NCBI RefSeq assembly: GCF_024323335.1
Contig: NC_066579.1
Location: forward strand, 129,456,354 to 129,520,353
Reading direction: 5' to 3'
DNA: 64,000 nt
From: Lathyrus oleraceus
Taxonomy: Eukaryota > Streptophyta > Magnoliopsida > Fabales > Fabaceae
The position numbers and the translations under genes were made by a program. Below, one piece after another: positions 34,001 through 46,964 of this stretch. The notes under the pieces were generated by a model, which saw only the letters and a list, made by a program, of their open reading frames with translations, was not told where the DNA came from and made no database searches. Every line of letters starts with the position of its first letter. Position 1 is the stretch's first letter.

Positions 34001-34202
34001 AAAAATAAACTAACTTTTAGGAAGGACAACCTTTTTAGGGTATACATGCGTACTTAGATTAGTTGTTCTTTTATTCACACATAACATGCATAATTTTAGA
34101 ACTTTTTTCTTCCTTTTCAACATTTGAGAACAACCACTGTTAAGTTGAATAACCAACCGAGTGAGAGTTACCCAACTTAATAGGTGAGATTGCCTTATAC
34201 TA
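34001..34202. other. Probable remnant of the same copia relic
   Basis: A short minus-strand frame continues here without a domain I can name. Probably decayed upstream pol sequence. Confidence 0.3.
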
Positions 34203-34365
34203 TCCATTTTTTATCATTTTTTTCTTTTTTCTTTTTTCATTTTTTTCAATTTTTGTTTTTCTCAGTCAACCAAAATTGTATACTACCCATTTTTTATCAT
34301 TTTTTTCTTTTTTCTTTTTTCATTTTTTTCAATTTTTGTTTTTCTCAGTCAACCAAAATACAATA
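34203..34365. repeat. 83-bp tandem duplication
   Basis: Two near-identical copies of CCATTTTTTATCATTTTTT...CTCAGTCAACCAAAAT, starting at 34,204 and 34,287. T-rich, non-coding. Confidence 0.9.
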
Positions 34366-35449
34366 TGCAAATGAAAAGTATGTTCGACCATTCTAAATGA
34401 ATTATTCAGAAAATACTTTACAAATTTCAAAAACTACAAGACAAAACAAATTAAATTGATTCTAGTTCTAGACACTAGGTATTCAAATAAGATTGATTTT
34501 ATCAAAAATTTCTTAGGATCCTCAAACCTTAATCTTCCTTCCCCAGATTCAATATACTTTTTTCGATGAAAATATACTCCTAACTTTTTCAAATTTTTTA
34601 AAAATGATTCAAATTTTGGAAAAACGAATTCAACATCTGTCAACCAACAAAAATAATCGAAATAAACAAACCAAATAAAACAAGAAAACTAATAAAAATT
34701 AAACTAAATAAAACAAATACCGCCATATTTCAACTAAAAAATGTCCTCAATATTTATGATAAAAGCATAAGAGGGGTAGAAAATCTTGACTCGAGCATTT
34801 CCAACCCAAACGAGGATAATGATATGGAACTTTCAAAAAATATTTAAAATATTATAGAGCTTAAGGGATTATTACTAAATAAAGATATAATAGTTATGAC
34901 AAACTCTTTTGTTATAGAACCTTCTAGCTACATAAATTAGATTAGTTGTAATATCTCTAGTTATTTATAATCATGTCGATAAATGTCTTCAGATCCGTCT
35001 AGTTTGTAATGTAAAGCCCAACAAGAGTGGCTCATCACTGCATTGGCATAAGTAATATTAAATCAATAACTTTTTTTATGATAAGCAAGAGATTGAATTA
35101 AGGGGATGATTAGGGTACTCCAACTCAATTACAACCAAAAGAGACTTAGAAAAAACCAGACTCATAAATAAATATTTGGAAAGTTACACCAAACAACCCA
35201 ATAAATCTGATACTGTTCTCGTTCCCAAGTTTATATGAAATAGCATTGGTGAGCTAATTCTGTTTCACACCCCCTATAGAAGTTAAGCCTACCAAGTATT
35301 TCCACCAAACATAATGATTTTTGCCCCGATCTGTACCCGGACAATCCAACATTTGAGCTTGCACTTCTCCATATTTGTATGTTAGCAAACTAAACCATCA
35401 GACATAACTCTCCACTTCTATTTACTAAACAAAGCCAAATCAAATTTCT
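34366..35449. other. No gene recognised
   Basis: AT-rich. The part from about 35,000 may belong to the LINE fragment that follows, but only weak resemblance is seen. Confidence 0.35.
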
Positions 35450-35640
35450 CGCAATCATTGACGCCTGATCCTCTAAGCTTCTTCGATTTACAAATTGTGT
35501 CATAGTTAACCAATTGATCTTCTTCTTCAATTCTCCCCCATCCCACAAAAAAGCTCGTTGCAATTTAATAATGTCGAGAATTACGGTTTTGGGAGCTTTA
35601 TAAAAGCAAAATGGTTTTGAAAATTAGTCACAAGAAGAAA
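35450..35640 (-). pseudogene. LINE reverse-transcriptase fragment
   Basis: The minus strand translates to FYKAPKTVILDIIKLQRAFL, then WDGGELKKKINWLTMTQFV and RRSLEDQASM-like text. This is the segment after the RT core in L1-type plant LINEs. It is cut at the start of the long LTR-like sequence at 35,648. Confidence 0.55.
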
Positions 35641-36507
35641 TTATCGGTGTTGTACCCTTAAATTTGCCCTCCCCTTTCTCACCTATGTATCCAATCACTT
35701 GATCAGGAGATGACTTGCATACATCCACAGTTCATCCACATGCATCATTCCTCATGGATTAAAAAGAAACTTGGGCCCATGAAGCTAAGGTTCACACAGG
35801 TATCAAAGTCCAAAGGCATGGTTTGGTCACATCATCAGCATAAGGGATGTGGAACCCTAATGATAGTGGTAAAGGTGATTTCAACAAAGATTTGGCCAGA
35901 CAATCAGTTAGGGCCTTCAAAATCCTAATTCCTCAAGACATGATGATGGGATCCTATGGAGCCTCTCTGAATCTAAACTTGGCCATCATAACCCTGATGC
36001 AGACTCATACATTGGAAAACTTATTGTTGAATGGTTTTGTTCAAAGGACTTGCTTAAGGGGTATGCCTCATGGAAGCCCTACTCAGGAGATGGTAATTAG
36101 ATGAACTTGGGGGCTTGATTGTGTATTCATTGTCAATTTGCTTGACCTAACCTTTCTTGGAGCATTGGTCTTAGTTCAAAGTCAATGGTGTTATTCATTT
36201 GGTTGTGGACACATCTTTGATCCTGGTCATCTGAACAATCAACCCCCTGTGTTTCAAGCCACTTGCTGGTCATGCCATTGGTTCATGGACACTTTGTCAA
36301 AACCCTAGCCTTTTGGTCTCATTTGATGGCTTTGTTCATGTACATTATTAGTCAAGTTATTTTTCAAAAGTCCAACATCCAAGTCATAAAACAAGACAAT
36401 TGGGAAACCAATTTCAATCATTGTTCAAACTATTTCAATTCATTTCATGTCATTTCATGTCATTTCAAACCATTACATTTTATTATACATAAGAAAATAC
36501 AAGTCTT

Positions 36508-36722
36508 GACATTTTTGACCAATTGTTGACTTTGGTCAACAGTTGACTTTTTGGTCAACTTTGACCAAAGTCAACCCAAAACCTAATGCCCTAAATTTTT
36601 TCACCCTAATCAATAATCCATTGTCCATTTACAAAGAAAACACAAAGAAAATACATTTTTGACCATTTGTTGACTTTGGTCAACAATTGACTTTTTGGTC
36701 AACTTTGACCAAAGTCAACCCT
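36508..36722. repeat. Duplicated GGTCAA/TTGACC block
   Basis: A block of about 65 bases made of TTGACTTTGGTCAA-type inverted phrases occurs at 36,512-36,576 and again at 36,656-36,720. GGTCAA and TTGAC resemble W-box cores (TTGAC[C/T]) of plant WRKY sites; functional meaning is unproven. Confidence 0.8.
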
Positions 36723-39363
36723 CACTTGCTCTTGACTATCCAAACTTGGCCTGGCCTTTTGCTTCAATGTACATCCAATATTCATGCTTGATGGTGTTTT
36801 TCCCTTGGTTGCTTCCATTGTAAGTAATGCATTTTGTGCACCATATTGTCTTGACACTTTTGAACCATTGACCATTGGCCCTGGTCTGCCCCTAACCAAT
36901 GTCCAAAGAGTCCTCTAGCAGTCCAACCATGTCCTCTGTTCATCACTCTTGGCTTGAACCTAAAACAACACAACAAAACCATGTAAGTACATGATCTAGA
37001 CAAAGGAAATGCACTATGTCGGCCCTGCTGCTACAACAACCCATGTCACATCTTGCTTGCTGCATATGCCTTGCTACATCATGCACAATCATTGCAACAT
37101 GCCACACATACCAATATCTTCCTTGCTCAAAGACCACCATACCATCATCATCATGCTAGCCTGCAACAAAACATCTAAAAGGACCCTGCACATTTCTGAA
37201 CATCGCCACAAATTCATTAGGAAATAGCCATGGCATAAGAAGTTGGTCAAGACATTAACAAGGCAAAGCAATCAATGCATGACAACCATAACATAATACA
37301 ATGCAATCAATGTATGACAGCAGGCCTGCCATGTGTTCAATCCTGCATCAAAACAAGGCATTTAAGACAAACAGACTCAGTTACCATGGCAATGTAGTGC
37401 AAAGCATTATTCTAGATAATGTCTTGGTTCAGGTCACAACCAAGCAAACATCAAATATGAACATCCAATGCAATGCTGCAACAATCATCGTGCTAAGACA
37501 ACATGCAGCAGTCATCCAACATAATCATTGAGCCAAAGCACAACAATAGCAGGGCATAACAACAACAAAGAAGTTCAAGAGTGGAAAACACTTAACAGGG
37601 TTCAGTCATAATAGTTCCACAATCCAAACAGCTCCATTTGTTCCAGTCCTGTGTCATAACAGCTTGCAGAATTCCATGTGAGTGGCAATCCAAAGCAGCT
37701 CAAGTCCATTCCTCTTGATGACAAAAGCCATTCTGTCAGCCTGCAAGGTTTCATAACAAAGTCCAATCAATTTCCAAATAACAGCACCAAATGCCTATCA
37801 TTTATGTTCCAACCAATCAGTATAACCATACCTTTGTGACCTAAGATCAATGTGAACCTGCAATGCAAGAACAACTTCACACATTGAAGCATCAATCCAT
37901 ATTGATCATGATGCTACTTTCCATACCAGGGTGCATACAAGCTGAACCAGGCTAGTTATCCCGCTGCAAAACCAAGACAGAAACATACAACCATGAAGTT
38001 TGCAATGCACTCAAGTCAATACAATGATTCCATGTTGCAGAATACAGATCATGAGTGTAACGTGCACTTAAGGCATGAATTGGATCATCAAGCAGTACAT
38101 CATAAGCAGCAGACCACTCCTTTCTATCCTATCATGCTAGTCCATAATATGCTTCACCCACTGCAACCATAAGACCATGAGATTGCCCTGCAACACCATG
38201 GTTGTACCAATTTGCATCAAGCCAAACCTTCAAAACATGTTTCCAACTCAAGCTGAACCTTGTTTGTTACCTTGCAACTCCACTCATTCCCAAAACCTGC
38301 AATAGGCAACATGAGCAAACTCTGTATCAATACTAATGAGGTTACATGAAGGGCAAGGGTGTTGAACCATATTGCAATGCACAAACCAGGTCACAACAAT
38401 TAGACATACCTCAAGGCCTGCAACAAGCCAAATGGAGCCACCAATACATTGGGTTTACATGACTGGACATCATGTTGCAATGGCTATCCTTGAATCATGG
38501 ATTTGGAAACAAAATAAAATGGTGATTGTGTCCTACAGAGGCCAAAACCAACATGAGTTTTGCACATAAAAAACCATACTTAGCCACTGAACAGAAACAT
38601 GAACTTACATGGCATTGTAAGACCAATTCAAGCTCATGCTGCAGCAAGAGAGATAAAAGAGAGCAGGAAAGTGAGTGCAAGCAGTGAGAATGAAACTTAT
38701 GAAACATTGATCCAAACATAAACAAGGAAGCATCATCAACCTGCACTATGATCATTCTGTGGGACCAAGCCAAGTCCTACTAGCAATGTACCATCCTACA
38801 ACCAATCAGCAACATGAGCCAAAGTATAGGTGAGCCTACTACAATAAAGGTACAACCAACTTGCAATCTGAGCCAAGTCAGGACAAACTTGCGACACCAT
38901 GCCAATCATAAACCCTTGCAATCCTGCAGCAAACCAAAGCATAAGCACTTGCATTTAATAATTACCTGTTCAGCAGGTTACATTTGATCCAATTACTTAA
39001 TCCTGATTCTAATGTTACCTGTTACAGCCGGTCTGTGTACCAAATCCATTAACATTCACACAACAAGCCATTCATCACTTCAAACCAAAGCAAAGTCACT
39101 TAATTTTTCAACCTGCAACATGAGCAGCAGGTCATTAAAAACCATTCCAACACAACTTCAATCTCATCCTAACTTGCAGTAGCCAGTCTCACTTCATCTC
39201 ACTCATTCACTAATCAACTTAAGCTAACATAACTAACTGAGTTAGCATTCACTAACTAACTGAGTTTGCAGTTAACTTAGTAAGTCACACTTAACTAACT
39301 CCTAACCATACTTAACTAACTCCTAACCTCATGCCAAAGCTAAGATTTTCCAAACCTAAACTC

Positions 39364-39371
39364 TATTTAAA
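39364..39371 (+). promoter_or_regulatory. LTR promoter candidate
   Basis: TATTTAAA followed by CTCTCTCATTTTCATC-type leader text, about 3.7 kb into the LTR-like sequence. The change from A-rich to CT-rich composition fits a transcription start. Confidence 0.35.
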
Positions 39372-40904
39372 CAATTCATCTCTCTCATTTTCATCACCCT
39401 TGGAACCTTGCGAATTTGTGCACATTCTCTCTGCAACCTCTCTCATCACCCTCACCAAAGCTCTCTTATTCTCTCACAGAAAAGCCATTGAAGCTTCACC
39501 TTGAAGCTTCAATTTCGCTTGAGCTAAGCTACATCACTCATAGTTTTCCATTATTCTGGTTCAGAAGAAGGAGAAAGGGACGAAAAGAAGGAACAAAAGA
39601 AAGAATCAAGACTAGGAAGCTTACCGGTAGACTCTCCGATCATCTTCTCCGGTATGTCATTTATAATTCATTGTCGTTTTCTTGCTCTGACTGCACCAAG
39701 GTGTAGCATTTAGGTTAAGGAACGGAACCCCCATGGTGTTAGGGATTTATGTCCATTGAGCACCATTTAATTTGAGTTTGGGACTCTAGGGTTCCTCTAT
39801 GTTCAGGCTCGATTCTCCCAATGCGGTGAACCATGTCCATTTCCATTTCCGTATCCGTGTTTAGCACGCAGCGGCGAATTCTTTGGTGGTAATGTAGGGT
39901 GGTTAGTCAACACCGGCACCGACGACGGACGCCAGTGCGATGAACCTAATAAACGAACGGTGAGAGAGCGCACAGTGAGGGAGTTTGAACTCTGTTGACT
40001 TAGACAAGTCAACAGAGGTGAGGGTAGTGGGCTTAGGTGATCAGCCCCATTGAGTTTACGTTTCACACATGTACATTGCTGATACACCCCCCAATGGTTA
40101 GTAAAGGAAGTGAAATTTGGGCTTAGCCGAGCCGATTAATCTTTCTACTGATTCACACTGCGTTTTGCTAACACACCCCCCGGCAATGAAGGAATCAGTG
40201 ATGGGCTTAGACGCAACCCATTTTCATTTTCGCTTCACACACCCCACTTTTTTTTGTGAATTTGCTTGCTGTACAAAAATCAGCAATGGGCCCATCCTAA
40301 AGCCCATTAACCAAGTTTTGTTTTACACACCCTCTAACATTCACACCTCCATTTCACTTTTTTTTTTCAATTTTCTTTTACGATTATAATTGGGCATATT
40401 TTGTAATTGACGATTTTGCCCCTTATAGGCTTATTTTGTTATTTTTGTATGAAAATTGCATGCTCCCCTTAGGATTAGAATTCAATCATTGTAGGACTTA
40501 ACATAGAATTTTAATCATGATTTTAATAAATACTTTGACATGCTCCCTTAGGATTTCTAATCTAACTTAGAATCAATCAATTTCTAATGCATGATCCCTT
40601 AGGTTAGTTTCTAACAAGTGGTAACTTCAATTAGATCCAAAATTAGTCCCTTAAAAACTAAAACAAAACCCCCAATTAAATTGATCAAAAGAAATTTTGA
40701 TTAATTAAATCCTTTGAACTTGTATAATCCCCCAGTCTAATTAAGTGACCAAAAGACCCTTGGTCACTTAGTAAGACTTTTCTTTCATGTTGTGGAGCTC
40801 AAGGCCTCAAGACAAGATCTTCAATCAAGGCGTTCTCAGTCATACCAAGCAATGGACTATTCAAGCACATCAAAGGTAGCATCTTCAACACTTGTTAAAT
40901 CAAA

Positions 40905-41510
40905 GTTAGAAGAGTGTGACACGAGCCTTAAGCAATAGAGAAGGAGTGGGACTGGAGTATTCCTACCCCCATTCTGAATATCTTTGGGTGTGGGACGTAT
41001 GACCCAACGCTCGTCGTATTCACCTCTATTCATAGACTTTAGCACGATTCTAACTATACGATTAACAAGTTTATCTTCACAAAGCAAAAATAACAAAAGC
41101 AAGGACTTCAACAACTTATCAATCACGAATCAAGTTGTACGATACGAGCCTTAAGTAATGGAGAAGGAGTGGGACTGGAGTATTCCTACCCCCATTCTGA
41201 GTATCTTTAGGTATGGGACGTATGACCCAGCGCTCATCGTATTCACCTATATTCATAGACTTTAGTGCAATTCGAATCGAACCATTGATAAAGTCTTCGT
41301 CTTCCATTCAAGAAACAACTGTAAAGATTCTTCTCTTGTCACTTGAAGTTAAGACGAGAATTATATGCCATGAGCCTTAAGTGGTAAAGAAGGAATGAGA
41401 CTGGAGCTTTCCTACACTCATTCTGGATATCTTTGGGTGCGAGACGTTTGGCTCGTTACTTATCGTATCCACCTTTACCCATAGACTTTAGTGTGATTCT
41501 TATCCAGTAA
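40905..41510. repeat. Three imperfect tandem modules of about 216-233 bp
   Basis: GAGCCTTAAG starts modules at 40,923, 41,156 and 41,372. Each continues with AAGGAGTGGGACTGGAG-like text, CCATTCTG...ATCTTTGGGTG and CATAGACTTTAG. The third is most diverged. Confidence 0.85.
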
Positions 41511-41649
41511 CTATCAAGTTTATCCCTTCTTCACTCTCTTACTTTGTTTCCATTCAAATCATTTTAATCTCAATCATCCATTTCCTCTTGCCTCCTATCA
41601 ATTTCTTTTCAGCCTAATAGGCTGAACTACGAAAGCTCTGATTTCCTTA

Positions 41650-43130
41650 TTTCACAATGAGGGTACGTAGGCAGGAGAACCTAGTTTCTTCGCGAGCTAT
41701 CTTATTTATCAATCTACCTAATCTATTGCTACTCCATTCATGCAATCTATACCATCTTTTCGAGATCAATCATACTTCTCCTTGGACTCCTTGTCCATCT
41801 TTTAGGACGTCCTGATGACATTTCATCTCTTCAATCGGGAGTTGTTCGGCTCTCATCCCAAATGCTAACTTCATCCTTGTTTGGCTCTCATCCCAAACAC
41901 TAGCTTCCTCTTTGTTTGGCTCTCATCCCAAACACTTAATTCAGTCTTTCTTTTCGGATTTACCTTATAGTGGCGGTCCGCTAGTGCACGTATTGGTAAA
42001 TACCTACCTACCTCTTCGATTAAGAGTCTATCCTTCTCTTGGATCCAAGCTACTATCCTGATTTGATCTCGAATTGTCAATTCCCCAGCAAGTGACACAT
42101 AACTCCTTGAACTCCAATACTACTATCATTCCTTGACTTGGTGTTTGTCTTGTGAGACCATGTTGCTTAGACAAACATCTCTCCCCCTTTATTCTCGTAG
42201 TTCCGAACTAAGAATATATGACTTTCTCATTGCACAATGAGAATACGTAGGCACGAGGATGCGAATCTTTGGCGGGCATACTTCTAATTATTCCTCCTTC
42301 GCCTTAGGGCATCATCCATATCTTTCATAATCCATTACCTATCTTCGATCATAAATCGTTCATCCAGTGACATACTGTCTCTTTTCCATCGAAATACACT
42401 TTCTTTGGAATTCCACATATCCTTTTAGGACACCTGATATAGTCCACATTTCATACCTAGAGTTGTTTGGCTCTCATCCCAAACATTTAATTCCTTCTTT
42501 TTAGCTAAAAACCCTACAGTGGCGGTCCGCTAGTCCACGTATTGGTTAACGTTGTTTCTCTCTATGGTAGAAATCTCACTTCTCTTATGGATTCCTATAC
42601 ACTTTCACCTTTCGATCTCAAACAATACTTCTTCAGTCACTTGTTACCACCAAATACTCTATTCTGTGACTTCGGTCACTTCACTCCATACATTGCCATG
42701 ATACATTCGTATACTACCTTCATTCACCCCATGTGATGTACCTATTCTTTGAGCCAAATACACTATACCTTTGTGCTCCATCTTGTACCCTTTTTTGTGA
42801 ACCAAGAGCCGATTTGTTCATCTTGTCAGACCCTGTAGCTTAGACGAACATCTCCTTACGTACTTTGCAGCCGTACTTAGGCAACTCTTTCTTTTCGGTT
42901 ATTCTAATACAGTGATACAAGTGCTATACGCCCTCACTTATTGGTTCACACCAGTTTTACTCTTGGGTTCACATTTTCACCCTCTTTTGGAGCTCAAATC
43001 ACACAATCCTTTGGTTCATACCATACTTCGATCACACTTCTTTCCACCTCTTACTTATAGTTCCTTAAACTACGAAGCTCTGAATTCCTCATTGCACAAT
43101 GAGGATACGTAGGCATGAGGGCCCTAATCC
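41650..43130. repeat. Repeated GATACGTAGGCA and TTTGGCTCTCATCCCAAA modules
   Basis: CACAATGAGGGTACGTAGGCA-type text recurs at about 41,654, 42,233 and 43,091. GGCTCTCATCCCAAA recurs at about 41,850, 41,884, 41,919 and 42,470. TGGCGGTCCGCTAG occurs at about 41,970 and 42,520. These are internal duplications of the long LTR-like sequence. Confidence 0.75.
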
Positions 43131-43375
43131 TCACCGAGCACTCTATCTATTTCTTTTTCTTTTCCCATTATTTTGCGAGTAACCTTTAGATGTCACACAT
43201 ATTCGAGCGAGAACAATCAAAACGGTTCCCATGGAGTACCATGGATGTTTGGGGTGATAATACCTTCCCCTTGCATAACCGACTTCCTTACCCAGTATAT
43301 CTCTTTCCCCCGGGTTTTATCGATGTTTTCCCTTCCCTCTGGGGATAAATAAAGTCCGATGGCGACTCTGTTGTA

Positions 43376-44368
43376 TGTTTGAGCGTGCGATACGTTAGGG
43401 TATATTTCCGCTAGCTTCAACCGGGTCGAGTCGCAGACTAGGTCGCTCTCTTTAAGAGGTTTCACGACACTTTCCAAAGTTATACAAAGTAGTTGAACTA
43501 CCGCGCCGCATCCAGGATAAAACAACTAAACTCTATAATGTACGATTACTACTTTCATGGTAAATAATCGGTCTAGAAATGCACCATTTGATCGTACAAA
43601 GACAATTCGAATATGGTATAAATCCAACTCGTAGTATCTAATATAACAAACAGTCGTAATAATCTTTCAAACCAAGAGAAATTCCAATAATTCTCCAAAG
43701 AAAATTCAGTAATGACCATTTGACCACTCATAATGATTTCTCAAACAAAGATAAATTCGAATAATTCTCTAAAGAAAATCCAAAAATTATACTTCATAAT
43801 TTCTCAACTCAAACGAAGAGAAATTAACATAATTCTCTAAAGAGAGTTTAAGAAAATACTCGAAAAATTTAACTAGTAGAAAAAAAAAGGGAGCAGTTAC
43901 CGCTTTGACAATTCAAAAGACGCGGAGTTATGAGAGGGAGGAATGAAAAACTCAACAAAAGGAGTTTTTGATGTATTTTGTAATGAAACAAGGAATTTCC
44001 TTATATAATAAAGTGAGGAAGAAAATATATCTCACATAAGCAATGTGAGACTAAGAAATTTTTCAATTGACACACAATGTGGGACTTAAGGAACCTTTTC
44101 AAATTCATCTCCCTATATTAGAATATTGACATGATGCTCCAACAATCCCCCACTTGAATTTAAAAAAAGTGTTTTAGAAGTAACGTCAAACGTTTCTAAG
44201 ATTGTGCATAAACAAAGGTGTCTGCGACTTGAACCTTTGCGTAACAAGTAGGATTCCGATTCAACAAGAGTGACACAATTGTCTTGAACTCTATCTCATA
44301 CATCAAACCCGCACACAACCTTTTTTAAGGTGTATTCTAATAGCATGTTCTTTAATGGACGTGCACGT
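43376..44368. other. Unassigned repeat-like sequence, fuzzy repeats
   Basis: 43,670-43,870 repeats an AGAGAAATTC...AATTCTCTAAAGAAAAT motif about three times at irregular spacing of 70-90 bases. The section near 44,130-44,200 (CCCCCACTTGAATT) resembles the end text of copia elements. No coding frame. Confidence 0.35.
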
Positions 44369-46440
44369 TGTCATACCCCAATTTTGTCCGGGCATTTTAA
44401 AAATTTCATAAATTCGATTTTTATTTCAATTTGAATAAGTTGTACATCATAACATGCATTTCATCATTAATAATATCTAAAATATCAGTCGAAATAAATT
44501 CTTGAAAATACAGACAATTTGGTTAAATTATTTCTCAAGTACGTGCAAAATCAGCGGGTAAAAAGTTTCGAAATTAAACTCACAGACGCCAGTATTATTA
44601 ATCTACGATTCGCGTAGTCTAGCCTGGTGTGCTCGTTATATTTTTCGACAACTTTTTCAGCTGCATTTTAATCCGTTTGAGCCTTTTAACCGGTGAAAAT
44701 TTATTTTAAAATTTAAAGAAACTCTGTATTTTTTCAATAAGTATATTTCACACTGATCATTTTAGTGCATCCGATTTAATTTTTCGAGTAAATTTATATC
44801 TGACTCCTATTTATAATCGATCATTTTATTTCTTTATTCCAGTATTCAAAATGAAAGCAATTAGAGTTGTTTAGGTTATTTAATAATGAATAATAATGAT
44901 TGATTTTAAAAAAATAATAATAAAATAAATTTGAGCATTGGATTCCATTGGCAATTGACAGCTAGCAACAACTCATTTTTTTATTGAATTTTCGCAAGCT
45001 GTTTCCATCTACAAAAAATAGAGGGAAATGAAAAGGGGTAGTCACACATTAATTCCCCAACGTCTCTCTCTGACCAAAAGATAAAGGAAAGGATAAAAAA
45101 CAAAAAAGGGAGAGGTTCATCTCCACTACATGTTTCCTCTCTCATAAAAGATTCTCTCACAAGACTCTTAGAAGAAAGGAAAAGAAATAAAAAAGAGAGG
45201 AACAAGATTGTTCCTCTTCGTCCTCAACCACACGCTCTCTTCTTCTTCTTCCAACACATAACCTCTCATCTTCACAAAACTCCAAAACAAAACCTACTTC
45301 GCCGACCGTCCTTCACCAACCACCGAAGACCTCTCTTCCTTCCGTCAACAAAGCCGCAACCCACACAGAACTTTTCCGACCATCACCGCGAACACGCCAA
45401 CAACCTCCTTCCGCCGCTATAGCAAACCCCCCCCCCCCCCCCCCCCCCCCCCGCCTGCATCTTCTCCCTAAATCGTCGCCTCCGCCTCCACCACCTACGA
45501 CCACCGTCACACACACATCCCACCAACACCAAAAATCACTCATTACCGCGAACCCCCACGATCTACTACCTTCATCCGCCGCGCATCACCACACCCCACA
45601 ACATCCATTCACACCTCCGCCAAATCTTCCGACAACAATGTCCAAACCCAGACTTTTTTATAAACTGTTTCGCCGGCGACCACCATCACCGCGAACACAC
45701 CGACACCCTTTCACCGCCGCTGCTTCGCCACAAACTTCCTTCGTTCTTCTTACACAAAAACCAAACTCAAACGTAATCCCTACTATTCACCAACAAATTT
45801 TCGGTCCGATTCATGTTTGGTCTGCGATAGCAGAAAGAGGTTATGTTGTCAAAACATTAATGTTGCTATTCTGATTTTCAACTCCATGACGATTAGGATG
45901 CCGCGGTTATACCGATTCGACGCAAGTAATGATGATATGCTAATGTTATGTTCGACGATGGTAAAAATTTTTTAACTTATATTTCCTACTATAATATTAA
46001 TTCCGGTTGTCCATCTTATTACATCACATATATTCGTCTTTCTGTTTCAATTTTTGATTTGAGCTCATCGCGTTATGGCTGGATTTCGATTACACTGTGA
46101 TTTTTTTTCTAAAAAAAGGTTTGTAACAATGTGATATGCATTATGTTGTTATTATGATTGTTTGTACGCGATAATGACTTGGATCGAGATTGCTTTGGTA
46201 TCCACCGGTTTCATTGTGACCTCTATCCATTTGTATTCATCATCAATGTGACGATTCGGTTTCGACGGTGGAATTTCGTGTGAGTCAATACCGTTAGCTA
46301 TCAGTTTGAGACTGTGTCACTATCATATTCTTTGGTTGTGTTGGTTGAAATTTTGCGTGCAGGAAAAGATCTCAAACATAGAGGGGCCGTTTAAGTAGGC
46401 CGAATATAAGGAAATGAGAGGGAGACGGTACGAACACCAA
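44369..46440 (+). repeat. Gypsy LTR-like fragment, ends unresolved
   Basis: TGTCATACCCCAATTTTGTC at 44,369 is a start I associate with legume chromoviral LTRs. It is followed by AT-rich text and then a CT-rich, GCCG-containing stretch (45,230-45,720) of the type found around LTR transcription starts. No right end, primer-binding site or second LTR was located, so the right limit is arbitrary. Confidence 0.35.
45427..45452. repeat. Poly-C run of 26 bases
   Basis: Uninterrupted C run in the CT-rich part. The true length is doubtful because such homopolymers are error-prone in sequencing. Confidence 0.9.
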
Positions 46441-46964
46441 CACACTATAAATAAGTCTTTCTTCCCATGTTATGCTTTCTTTAAATCTTATTTTTGTCCA
46501 TTTAAGAATCATTTCTGATATTAACTTAGTTTTGTTTTTTATGGATTAAAAATTGGTCATACCTTTATTTACAAATAGATAAATATTATCCATTTGACTA
46601 AAACAGTTTTTATAGATTAATGGGTATTAACCAAGATGACATTATGTGTATAAATTATTATTTTGTTTGATAGGTTATATATCATAAACAAATTGGTTGT
46701 TAATTCCAGTGTGTTAAAATCGGATTTCGCATGGTATCGAGAATCTTACGTCTTCAGGCCACTAAAGTGTTTATACAACAATACGATCATTGTGACTTGT
46801 TCAATCTGATCATTTTTCAAATCAACATTGTCACTTTATTTCTAACTCTTTTAATTAAATTAGTTAATTCATTAAATTTTGATTAATTAATTAATTTTTG
46901 TTAATTAATTTTAATTAACTTAATTATTTGACTCAATTGAATAATTTTGATAATTAATAGAAAT

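Larger units (their letters stand above)
35648..43375 (+). mobile_element. Very long LTR-like sequence, Ogre-type Ty3/gypsy (probable), non-coding
   Basis: It begins TGTTGTACCCTTAAATTTGC, a start I associate with Ogre LTRs, and contains no coding signature over 7.7 kb. It ends with GGGGATAAATAAAGTCCGA followed by TGGCGACTCTGTTG (43,360-43,373), which fits a tRNA-Arg type primer-binding site as reported for Ogre. A core promoter-like TATTTAAA followed by CT-rich leader lies at 39.36 kb. The interior carries several repeated modules. Such a length exceeds most LTRs, so internal insertions are possible. No Ogre gag or pol follows, so this is a solo LTR or a truncated element. Attribution is from sequence memory. 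Confidence 0.5.

Noticed and set aside
39416..39706. 96-residue frame after the TATA-like box at 39.36 kb
   Set aside because: CT-rich leader of a presumed LTR; peptide looks like translated low-complexity DNA.
40905..41510. CRISPR-like regular repeats
   Set aside because: Units are long, imperfect and few, with no spacer pattern, in a plant genome; they are tandem modules of an LTR.
43360..43373. tRNA gene suggested by TGGCGACTCT
   Set aside because: Only the tRNA 3'-end complement is present, as in a primer-binding site; no cloverleaf around it.
45313..45543. Gly-rich minus-strand frame across the poly-C run
   Set aside because: The Gly stretch is the homopolymer; the rest has no family resemblance and the run length is unreliable.
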